Shown one piece after another: positions 44,551-53,907 of a stretch of 64,000 nt of DNA (positions are counted from its first letter, which is position 1; the number at the start of each line of letters is the position of its first letter). This DNA is from Fagopyrum homotropicum. Lineage: Eukaryota > Streptophyta > Magnoliopsida > Caryophyllales > Polygonaceae. The notes under the pieces are model-generated. The model was not told the origin of the DNA, ran no database searches, and saw only the letters and a list, made by a program, of their open reading frames with translations. The position numbers and the translations under genes are program-made. Location of the stretch: the NCBI GenBank assembly GCA_033239125.1, contig BSWB01000001.1:57207416-57271415 (forward strand), read 5' to 3'.

Positions 44551-46219
44551 GACGCCCCCGAGTTTGGTCAAGCTAACGACCTTAAAGAAGCGCTTGGTGG
44601 GAGGCAACCCATTGGTAACGTTTTTCCCTTTTTGTTTTGTTTATATTTTTGATTTTTCTGTTTTTGTGTGTGTTTTGTGTGCTTTGTGTGTGTGCTAGAA
44701 TCTTGGTAGCATTGGAAGCCTTGCATGGCACGTGAATGATGATGATGAACCCCTCATCAATTATGGGTGGAGCGGACGCGGAACTTGGACGGCTAGCGGT
44801 GCCTAGCGCGGGTCCCGGTGCCTTGATGAACACTTAGAGCTCTCTACCTTTGTTGATAGGATCATCCACCATCAATCCACTTGAGAAATCCCAAATACCA
44901 TAGCAAACCATTTTTACATTGTGAGAACCTTCATTCACTCTTCTTTACTTCATTTACACATTGGGGACAATGTGTTTCTAAGTATGGGGTGGGGTTTGCA
45001 TGATCTTTTGCATGATTAGCATCTAGGATAGTTTAATATTATCACATGTCTTGCATTGTATATACCCATTTCGAAAAAAATCCAAAAAAAAAAATCAGAA
45101 AATTTAAAAATTTTTGTGCTTTCTAGGCTTGGGTATGACCCTAATGATGATTCTTGTCATGTGGATTGGCTATGGATAGCCTTGTGTGTTAAATTGATGA
45201 ATGCATATGTAGACTTGAAGTACTTCTCTTGAACCCCATGAATGATTTGTGATCATGATGTTTGCCTAGAATGGATTGAGTATTGAAAGTCGAAATTACA
45301 TGCTAGTTCTTGCACACCATCTAGGAATGAATGAGGCAATTCATCTTTCTCTACTTCTCATCTTGATCATGATGTTTGAGCACCTCAATTGATATAAATT
45401 TGACCTCTTTTGACCCATCCGGGAATAGGAGCATGTTAGTGTGTTGATGTGTGTGAAAAGCAAGTGTGGGGTGAAGATGTTGATGAAAGAATGCCATGAA
45501 TAAAATGCTGAATTTGTTGTGAAAGTGTAGACAAAAATATAGGTTTGGGGACATTGGTTTAATCGACAATTAACTCGGCACACTTCACATAATCGGGTGT
45601 TGGTGCCTTGCCAAAGTCAAATAAACCGATAGTCCCAACGAGCTTTGGTATGTGTGCCCGGTGTGAATGCACCTCGAAAAATAGAAAAAGCCCGAGGAAG
45701 GCTAATCACCAAGGTTTCGGCTTTTGTACACCAATGCCATTGTCTCAAAAATAAGTGAAGGAAAAAGAAAAGAAAGAAAGTATACACTTGAGGGAAGTTG
45801 ATCGAGGACAAAATTGTGGAGTTAGTTCCATTCCCGGATTAGCATCACATAGCCTAGAAAAATCCCCACCTAACCACAACGTTTCTTAGCCTTTTATTTC
45901 ATAAGACCTTATGACCTATTTGCATGTTTGTAAGACTTAGTGATTTAGATTGGATATGCTCTTGATCATCTTGACTTCTTCATTTTTACATTTTATGCAT
46001 GCTTTTGAGTTAAGTATAATTGTCTTTCCGTGCCTTCATTTGTTCGATTCATAATTGCTTGACCGTTGCCATAAAACATGACTATGAAGGTGATCCAATA
46101 TTAGGAGCACAAACTCAAAAAGATTTTACCATTTTTCTGCATACATAAATCATGTCATCTCTTAGTCTATAGTTGGGAATTTGCTCGGGGACGAGCAAAC
46201 CTTAAGTATGGGGTATTTT
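44551..46219 (+). other. D1 3' noncoding region with two hairpin/purine boxes
   Basis: No ORF1 or other gene is seen. The internal hairpin 44956-44975 (ACACATT/AATGTGT, loop GGGGAC) is followed by AAGTATGGGG. The LTR-adjacent hairpin 46180-46199 (TTTGCTC/GAGCAAA, loop GGGGAC) is followed by AAGTATGGGG and the LTR start at 46220. Both stems are perfect 7-bp pairs with unrelated sequences. Confidence 0.78.
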
Positions 46220-46549
46220 TGATAACACGATTTATGACTTAGGTTTAGGTAATCATTTAGATAGAATTCTCACCAATTCATGCATGATCTAGCACTAGTT
46301 CATGACGTTTGCACTTAAATCATGTAATTTGTCGAGATAGACGTCTACACGGACTCTTGCATTGCTTTGTAGGTATTTTGGGAGAATTAGGAGCCTAAAC
46401 GATACGTTTGAGGATCGTTCATCAAGATGACACACCCTCGGACTCATTTGAATGCAAGCTAAGGGCTAAGGAGGACTCAAGGAACCTTGCCAACACAAGT
46501 CATGCACCAAATCAAAGCTTAATGAACCAAGGCGACGCTGAAGCACCAA

Positions 46550-46663
46550 ACCACGGTTCACTGGCACTTCCACGGCCGTGGAACCAACTGTGGTTTGTGC
46601 CAGACGGTTGTGACAGCTGTGCCACGATCTCTTGGCCTTCTCTAGCATGGTGGTAGTATAAAA
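46550..46663 (+). promoter_or_regulatory. D1 LTR promoter: perfect palindrome and TATA box
   Basis: TTCCACGGCCGTGGAA at 46568-46583 is a perfect 16-bp palindrome flanked by AACCACGG and ACTGTGGTT half-sites. TATAAAA at 46657-46663 lies 74 bp downstream. Confidence 0.65.
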
Positions 46664-47160
46664 GTGGTCCTGCATTATTGAGAGAGGGCATCTTGGAGCA
46701 GCTCTCCATTATCCACTATCATCCAATCAAAATACTCTCTCAACAAGAAGATTCTCTCAAGGGGAAGCTACCATTGAAGGAGGAAGAGGAGCTCCATTGA
46801 AGAGGAGGAAGAAGAACACACCATAGCTAGATTTTGATAGCTTTTGTAGTGAAGAATTTCGGAATCGATTTCTAGAGTTGTATGAACCTTTTGAACCTTC
46901 TTTTGGAAGGGTTGTGAGTCATTCTAATCTTACTTTCAGCTTGGTTTTGATTACTTCACTTGTTCATCTCTTTCTTTTCATTATCTTGCAAATGGAAGCC
47001 ATGATTCTATGCTTGATGTTTTCGATTGTTAAGATGCATGTTGTAGGATAAATAGATGCGATTCTAGGGTAAGGAAAGGATGGTTATAATTAAGACTATG
47101 ATAGGATGAACTTAGATTTACCTTTGGATGACTTATGTACTTGAACAAGCCTCTGTTGGA

Positions 47161-47215
47161 GTCCACGGCCAGTTCTTGCCATTCCACGGCCGTGGAGGGT
47201 GTAGAACAGCCCGTG
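47161..47215 (+). promoter_or_regulatory. D1 LTR second palindrome cluster
   Basis: GTCCACGGCC, TTCCACGGCCGTGGA and CCCGTGATT follow one another about 500 bp downstream of the TATA box, the same relative place as in the other LTR families. Confidence 0.5.
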
Positions 47216-47328
47216 ATTCTCCCTGGTTCGATGGATCTAGCTTTAGATTGTTATAATGTTGAAATCCTAGTGTTTGTTGTGTTAAATCTACCCTAGGGTG
47301 ACCTAGTGTTAGCAACTAAGTGTTAGAA

Positions 47329-47590
47329 GAGACATACCCGGTGATTCTTACTCTTAAATTTCAAAGATGACAAACCCTAGGTAGTGGTGAGCCTCATAAG
47401 CCGCCATTGGACTAAGTGTGCTAGGATAGTTGTTTAGGACTAACCTTTTCGAGACTTACCCGGTGAGGATAGGTTAGATCCCTAGGTGACAATCCGGTTT
47501 GTGAAGAATTCCATCCCTTAGGTTCTTAGAGACTTACCCGGTGATGAGATCTTAGGGACGGACTAGTGGACCATGAGACTTACCCGGTGA
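47329..47590 (+). repeat. Four spaced GAGACTTACCCGGTGA repeats in D1 LTR
   Basis: Copies start at 47329 (one substitution), 47451, 47529 and 47575. They are shared with the A-family LTRs although the sequence between them is unrelated. Confidence 0.78.
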
Positions 47591-48048
47591 TTGATCCCAA
47601 TCTAGAAACACTCGCTCCCAACATATCATAGTTAATCCAAGGAATGATTAGATAAGCTTGAGTTCTATGCCATAACCGGAATTTCCAACCCCTAGAATCC
47701 GGTTTTCTCCCTTGATTCATATCTCGTGTTTATCTTATTTGCTTGTGTTGATTCGTTAGCTTAGTTGATTGTTTATTTTGCATGAAATGTGATCCTTGAT
47801 TGATCACCTAAAAACCAACCAAAAACATTGAGATTTTCATTTCTTTATTTCTTTCTTTCTTAAACTAGATCTTCACTAAACATAATCATAAATCGAATCA
47901 ATCTCACCTTAGTCTTTGTGTTCGACCTCGGAATACTATCCATACTACGAACGACCCGTACACTGCGGGTGCGCTAGGAGTTAGGAGAAATATAACGAGT
48001 ATAAATTTAAAACCTATTGCGTGCACACATCCTGAGCGTAACAAGCAT

Positions 48049-48414
48049 ATAGTTGGAGATGGTTCTTTCCTCCATGCTACCTTGATGGACATAGTTTCAT
48101 TGGAGATGTTATTCCTCCATGTGTTGTATATGAGTATGATTTGGGTAAAGATGTACTTCCTCTATGCCTTGTGATGTGGTATGGCGAGAGATGTGATTCC
48201 TCTACGCCTTTGGGTAGCGTTATGGCCCTGTTTTCTGGAGTTGATGATTCCTCCACGTTGGTGTTTGAGGTTATAGATTGGTATAGGTTATGACCTTCTG
48301 AGCGGAGATGTGATACCTCCGATAGAGAGAGAAAGAGTTATACCTCGGCTTATGGGTCCGAGAGGCTTTGGAATTTTGCAAGTTTTGGGACGAAACTTGT
48401 TTTTAGGGGTGAGA
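48049..48414 (+). mobile_element. F: 3' internal end of another Ty3/gypsy element
   Basis: It is the remnant of F to the right of the D1 insertion. At 48062-48325 about six imperfect repeats of a GATGTGATTCCTCTACGCC-like unit recur every 35-60 bp. A hairpin at 48379-48399 (CAAGTTT/AAACTTG, loop TGGGACG) precedes TTTTTAGGGGTGAGA and the LTR. No coding sequence is visible. Confidence 0.65.
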
Positions 48415-48475
48415 TGTAAGAGCTTAGTTGCTGAGTTGCTGAAAGTGTGAGCTGAGGACCTGGTTTTAGCTTGGA

Positions 48476-48620
48476 CCGCCCCTGCGTGACCCAGTGGCCG
48501 CCCCTGCGGTTTGCCTGGGCCGCACTTGCGCCTCACAAGGTCCGCCCTGCGGCCCTGTGTGGTTGCAGACGTTTTTGCTGACCCTTTAACCCATGCTTTA
48601 CCCTTTTCATCCCTTTATAA
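48476..48620 (+). promoter_or_regulatory. F LTR promoter: CCGCCCCTGCGG cluster and TATA box
   Basis: Four or five variants of CCGCCCCTGCGG lie in 48476-48556. TATAA is at 48616-48620, about 60 bp downstream. It has the same layout as the other LTRs with a different motif. Confidence 0.55.
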
Positions 48621-49085
48621 GCTTCTTCTCTTACCTTCTAATGAGGGTTCTTCACTTGCAGCTTCATCTCTCTTCCTACATTCTTCTTCTCCTCTCATCT
48701 CTCCTTGGATCATCTTTGATCTTTTCTTCAAGTTTTATTGAGTTTGAGAGCTATATGCTTGGCTTTGCTTGCTGATTGTTGATGGCTGATGTTGTTGTGC
48801 CTTGTGAGCCAGCTTGAGGTTGTTGTGGTGTTGTGTTTGATCTCTTAGAGAGCTCAGCTAGTGAGTCTCATGGCTTCTTCTCTTACTTTCTTCATTCTTT
48901 CATCTTTTTCTCTCTTTCCTTAGTCTAGCTAGATCTCCTTAGGTTTGCATCTTGTTTCAGCCATGATTGGATTCTTCTGATGTATATATGGATGTATGTG
49001 TGTGTGTATGGATGCTGGCTGAGAAATGAGTGAAGAGCTCGATTGAAGAAGCAAGGAGGAGCTGAAGGTTGGTCTCTACACGTCC

Positions 49086-49170
49086 AGCCGTCCCTGCCCC
49101 ACATGTAGCCGCCCCCAGCGTTGTCTGACCGCCGCCCCTGCGCCACCTATGAGCCGCCCCTGCGGCCACC
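49086..49170 (+). promoter_or_regulatory. F LTR second motif cluster
   Basis: Four variants, including CCGCCCCTGCGG at 49154-49165, lie about 470 bp downstream of the F TATA box. Confidence 0.5.
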
Positions 49171-50341
49171 TACACCAGCTGGTGTTTCCACTTGGTTTTG
49201 CAGGTGTGTGTTGCTTCTAGGCTTGCTTAGGATGCCTTTGTTCCCTCCCTTCCTAGTGTGAGTGTATAAGTTCATGCTAGATGTGTGAGGATGGGTTTTG
49301 ATAAGGTTATGATCGATATATGCCATGTATGGCCTTTGAGGTTTATTAGGTTGTGATTTTAGGTTGTGGATGATCCTATGGATCCCTTGGGCCTAGGTGT
49401 ATCCCTTTTGATGAATAGAGGTTGATATCTTTCTATGCCTTGTTATTATGTTGTGCCCCTCTCTCAGGAGTGGAGGTTGATTCTGGTTGAGCTTTGTACG
49501 AGGTTGAGGTAAGTCCGTAGGACTTACTTAGCTACCATCCCTATATTGTGTGTTTGCATGAGTGGTGTGTGCATTATATATTTGATATGATAGCATGAGA
49601 CGTCGTTTATACCGACCTATGTTTTATTGATTTCCCCGTTGCGTGGTTGTGATAACCTTTCCCTTTTATCCCGCCGTGGAGTCTGGGAGGTTCTTTGATG
49701 TCAGGCAGACTGGCTTTACAGGAAGTGCGCAATCCACTCCCATAGGGTACATGGATTGTGTGACCGATACTCGTACAGCTGGCTATCAGGCTCAGAGGCG
49801 AGGATGTATCGGTCCTCGTGTCACATATTTTCATCTATCTATATATACAATATTTTAGTGAATGACTATTATATAAAGAGGATAAATGGGTAAATGTGTG
49901 ATAACATGCTGATGTGTTTATCTTTCTATGATTGTGTTTGTGCTTATGCATTACCTTATATTTGTATGGTTAGCTAATGGTTTATTACCATGTTGTAGAT
50001 GCCCTACAGGATGGGCGTGTTATTGAGTGATCTAGTAGAGTGGCAAGCCGAGAACCTTTCGTACATAGGATGGTTGTGGTCTTTTGGGGTTGTTTACTTT
50101 TCCCTCCTGCGTGAGGATGATCTTTTGTTACCTCCTCTATGAGGATGTTGTTGTTTATACTCGGCTATGTTGATGTTTCCTTTTGGTTGTACAGTTTATG
50201 CAGTTTTCTGCATTTGTTTTTTATATATGTCAGTGTCATATTGTAAGGTCCAGTTAACTTGTTGTCAGGCTAGGGTCAAGATTCACTGTGAGATCCTAGC
50301 CCAATGTGGCATCCCGAATCCCGCGAATTCGGGGTGTTACA

Positions 50342-50636
50342 CCAATAGAACCGGAACCGTATAAGGACTTAAGCTCTCACGTACATAGCCTTTGTTCAAT
50401 ATGTCTTGTAGTTGATCTTGTACTTCTTGGATTTCCTGCGGACTCATTTTATAAGCAGGACGGTTAGGAAGTGATGAACCTGGAATGAAGTCAATCTGAT
50501 GCTCAATGCCTCGGAATGGTGGAAGTCCGGTAGGAATCTCATCCGGAACCTCTATATATTCATCCAAATCCTGTAAAATGTTTGAAGGCAATGTGGCATT
50601 CACATCATCACTCAAAGTCAGTAGTGAAAACTCCAC
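50342..50636 (-). pseudogene. G reverse transcriptase, N-terminal fragment
   Basis: The minus-strand frame contains a GIEHQIDFIPGSSLPNRPAY motif, then a KMSPQEIQEVQDQL segment and the NKGYVRESLSPYTVPVLLV motif, the conserved approach to the first RT motif in plant Ty3/gypsy elements. The F LTR cuts it right after that motif, so the catalytic YxDD part is not in the window. About 100 residues remain. Upstream (right) it is interrupted by K near 50640. The family is clear; the exact clade is uncertain. Confidence 0.85.
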
Positions 50637-50649
50637 CTTGATTATATAT

Positions 50650-51958
50650 TTGTATAGGTGATGATAGAAGACCTAACACAAATAAAGTGGTTTTTAAACT
50701 AACAAAATATCGATTGTATTTCTAGTTGCTTGGTGTGTTTTGGTGTTTGTCTAGAATGTATGCAGGCCTTGGAAAGCATTTCAAGGGATAGATGGAGGCC
50801 TTGAAATCATATACAAGGGAAAGACGGAGAGTTTGAAGAAGTTCAACATGGAGGCCTTGAAAGCCATTTCAAGGGATCATAAGCCACAACCTTGAAGTTA
50901 GTTTCAAAGGACGAAGCGGCTGGAAACAGCCTTGAAGTTAGTTTCAAAGGACGAAGCGGCTGGAATTCAAAACTCTAACAACCAACTCAATCAAGAATCA
51001 AAAGAAGATCTTCCAAGGAAATATGTTCAACAAGAAGATAAGCTCAAAGAAGATCTTAACGACCAAGTGGATTCGATTCAAAACAGGATCTCACAAAGAT
51101 CCTCAACCCAAAGCGCAAGATCTCTTCTCAACGGATTTCGGATATCTTCACAACAAGATCTGAAGATCTCGAGACAAAAATCTTCAACAAGTGTGAGACA
51201 AAAATCTGCAACGGCTATCTCATCTCAACCAATAAGCGTTTTCCGTGGAGAAGAAAAACCATCTACAACGGTCATCTTCCCAAAGGCTAGAAGATCTTTG
51301 TATCGAAGACTATAAATGAAGATGTCGATTGAAGAAGAAAGTACACAAGTTTACACGGAAACATTCAAAGTCTTCAAGCGAACCAAAACATCTTCATTCT
51401 ATCAAAGAAGTTTTTCTTTCTCTCCTTTACAAAATCTTTATCCCCTAGAGAGAGATAAAACTCGAGAGCTCCATTAGAATATCTACAAAGTGTTATACTA
51501 CAGTGCTTGTTACTCTACAAAGTAACTAGGCTATTATAGCAAGGTGAAGAGTTGGAGCTAGATCGTAGTATCGGCTATAGTGAGAGAAGAAGGGGATTTC
51601 TTCTAGTTTGTATATAGGACTCTTTGAAGCTGATAATAGATAGTTAGATCCTACGGCTATACCTTGGGACGGAGAGTAGGCTATTTAGAGCCGAACTTCG
51701 TAAACATATCCTCGTGTCAATCTTTTACATTTTGCACTTTATCTGCTTTATTGTGACTAACTTTGTTTTGCAGGTTAACAAAGTCAAGTCCCTTGAAATC
51801 AATTTCAAAGCCCTTGAAATCAAAGCGTGTCACAAAGAGCTCAGATTGACATCAAGGCCTTTGAAATCAGTTTCAAAGCCTTGAGATAGGTTTTTGCGAA
51901 AAGATCTCATACTCTATTCAACCCCCCTTCTAGAGTATCTTTTATCCTTTATATTCAC
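50650..51958 (+). mobile_element. K: LTR-like block (possible solo LTR) within G
   Basis: It separates G fragments on both sides and has no coding homology. It carries CCTTGAA..TTCAAGG inverted motifs at 50765-50970, including CCTTGAAAGCCATTTCAAGG at 50855-50874 and a 40-bp tandem duplication (about 50890-50970). A TATAAAT lies at 51311-51317 and a second motif cluster at 51796-51885. A TTCAACCCCCCTTCTAG-like tract near the right end resembles the 3' end of many Ty1/copia LTRs. Exact termini and target duplication were not found. The 127-codon frame at 50932-51315 looks incidental. Confidence 0.45.
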
Positions 51959-51981
51959 CTAACGGTTCTTCAAGTAGGCTT

Positions 51982-52820
51982 TTATATAAAATCAGTAAAG
52001 AAAGGTCTAAAGGGGTATATCATCGAGGAACTCCCTTTTAGAAGAAAGAAGGGCTCGTTGTTGTCCCGGAGAGGAAAAATCGAATGAGCTACAGGAAAAT
52101 CGGTCGATTTTCCCATGAACAGACCGATTTTCTTCAAAAATTTGTCGATTTTTTGAAGAACTGCCCGATTTTTCTTCTTTGGGAGTTGATTCTTTGTCTT
52201 TCTATGTGTGTTTCTCCTTCTTATTGTCGTAATGCTCAACAATCTTCAAAGGAGTCATGAGTTTAAGAGAATGGCTTTCCCTTTAAACTCAAAAGAGTGT
52301 TTGTTAGAAAATCCATCATGCGTAACCTTTCTATTATATTGCCAAGGGCAGCCTAACAAAATATGACATGCTTGCATAGGCACAACTTTAAAAAAAACAA
52401 TATCCTCATATTTTCCCAAAGTAAATGCAATGCGAGCCTATTTATTAACCTTTAATTCTTCACAATCATTTATCCAACAATATCCTCATATTTGCAACTT
52501 AGTGATCAATTCCTCACTAGCTATGTTGCAACAACTGTCTCCATCAGTAATCATGTTAAAAACCTTTCCATGAACAAGACATCGAGTATGAAAAAGGTTT
52601 TCACGTTGATTATCCTTACATAAGTCAATTTAGCATGCAAAGTACGTCTAGCAATCAATGATTCACCATGCTCATATTCACAATCACTATCACTATTGTT
52701 ATCATGCTCATGCTCATGTAATGCATTTATGTGGGTATGATCATGCTCATTTTCTTCCTTGATTTCATATTGCCTTTGTTGATTTAGAAACAAAACTCGT
52801 TTATTAGGATAATCGTGCAT
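51982..52820 (-). pseudogene. G protease region and protease-RT spacer
   Basis: On the minus strand an ESLIARRTLHA segment is followed by MITDGDSCCNIASEELITKL (about 52554-52492), the aspartic-protease active-site motif with a DGD variant, then a VPMQACHILLGCPWQYNRKV-like motif near 52370-52310, typical after protease in these elements. The spacer at 52170-52085 carries repeats of AAAATCG/CGATTTT. Several stops and frame changes interrupt it. The fragment links gag (right) to RT (left of K). Confidence 0.75.
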
Positions 52821-53907
52821 ATAGTGACCTCTACCTTGACATTAAAGCAAATTATATCTCTAGATCTTAAGGTAGAATTAGAAGTACTCCCTTTATGGTC
52901 CTTTGAAGGCTCATTCAAAGGACGAGAATGAGTAGAAGGTTTGTACGCTACTGGATCGGCTAAAGAACGTTTTCCTTCCTCGTTTTGAGAAGAAAACTGG
53001 TCAAAAAATCGGTCAATTTTCTGGAGGTGGGTTGATTTTTCCTCTTTGGAGTCCAAGAAGTTGTTCCTTGATTCCGTCCTTTGATCTTTTTCTCCACCTT
53101 GATAGCCAAATGCAGTAAATTAATCATAGAAGCATAGGGATAAAGATCAATTTTATTAGCTAAAGAGGGATGTAAAATTCGTAGAAATCGAGCAATGATA
53201 GACTCCTTATCCTCTTGTATGTTGTCTTTCACCATTGTCGTTTGCATGGCGGTGTAGACCTATTCTACGGACATGGAACCTTGCTTGAGGTTCTCTAAGT
53301 GCTGTCTCAACTTCCGACCATAGTGCGGTAGCACAAACCTAGCCTTCATCAAGGCCTTCATGCATTTCCAAGTGTTGATATCCAGTTCTCCCGCTCTCCT
53401 CCGTTCTTTGATGAGATGATCCCATCAAATGAGTGCGTAACCATGGAATTCCAACGCAACAAGTTGGATCTTCCGTTGCTCACTAAAGTTATGGCAAGAC
53501 CAAAGTTGTTCAATCTTGCTCTCCCACTCCATGTATGCATCCGGATCGCATCTACCTTCGACACTCGGAATTTTGACCTTGACTTTCCCAAGTCCGTCAT
53601 TATCCTGATGATGCATATGGTGTTTATTGTAGCGTCCTCTTCATTGATGACATCATGGGTATTCTCTCCACATGCCCTCATCCTCTTCATCACTTATGTC
53701 TTAAAATTCGTCACCAAAAAGTGGATTGCGTTTAACAATAAAGAATTGATTAGGTTGAGGGTTACCGGACTTCAGTTGATGATTTATTGTTGATGCTGGG
53801 GGTGGTGGTGGTGGTGGTGGTGGATTAGCGGAGCTTCCGCCAACTTCTAAAACAACCTTATGATCGAATCTTATGAGAGATTCAGATCGGTAGTCCGTAT
53901 TGGGTCT
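52821..53907 (-). pseudogene. G gag, degraded
   Basis: The minus strand shows a poly-Pro run (53825-53795, from a GGT repeat), then KVKIPSVEGRCDPDAYMEWE at about 53580-53520, CHNFSEQRKIQLVALEFHGY, a stop, then a retrotransposon gag domain continuing to RFLRIL near 53170 and IKVEKKIKGRN near 53100. Two or more in-frame stops are present. The order and spacing match the gag of plant chromovirus-like elements. The gag N-terminus lies beyond D2 at 55685-55784. AAAATCGGTCAATTTT-like motifs recur at 52985-53040. Confidence 0.78.

Larger units (their letters stand above)
26347..48043 (+). mobile_element. D1: Athila-like element without ORF1, split by B2
   Basis: The visible part starts in mid-gag, where the A array inserted; the 5' LTR and gag start lie left of the window. 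Gag is cut by B2 at 27468, pol resumes at 40674 and stops at 44550, and the 3' LTR is 46220-48043. No ORF1-like frame exists between pol and the LTR, unlike A and B. It sits in F, with a candidate duplication AGCAT at 48044-48048. Confidence 0.85.
46220..48043 (+). repeat. D1 3' LTR, 1,824 bp
   Basis: It begins TGATAACA after the polypurine tract and ends GAGCGTAACA. The next bases AGCAT (48044-48048) are the candidate target duplication, whose partner is left of the window. Confidence 0.85.
48415..50341 (+). repeat. F 3' LTR, 1,927 bp
   Basis: It begins TGTAAGAG after a purine-rich tract and ends GGGGTGTTACA, the terminal style of chromovirus (Del/Tekay-like) LTRs. The next base resumes the RT of G, with candidate target duplication CCAAT at 50342-50346. 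The clade assignment rests on termini only. Confidence 0.7.

Noticed and set aside
44551..46219. A hidden ORF1 in D1
   Set aside because: I looked for the basic head and the conserved core pattern in all frames and saw none; the region is AT-rich noncoding.
50932..51315. 127-codon plus-strand frame in K
   Set aside because: It is Lys/Ser/Gln-rich with no domain, overlaps a tandem duplication and the TATA box, and is probably chance.
53801..53825. GGT microsatellite as an independent feature
   Set aside because: It codes for the poly-Pro run in the decayed G gag.
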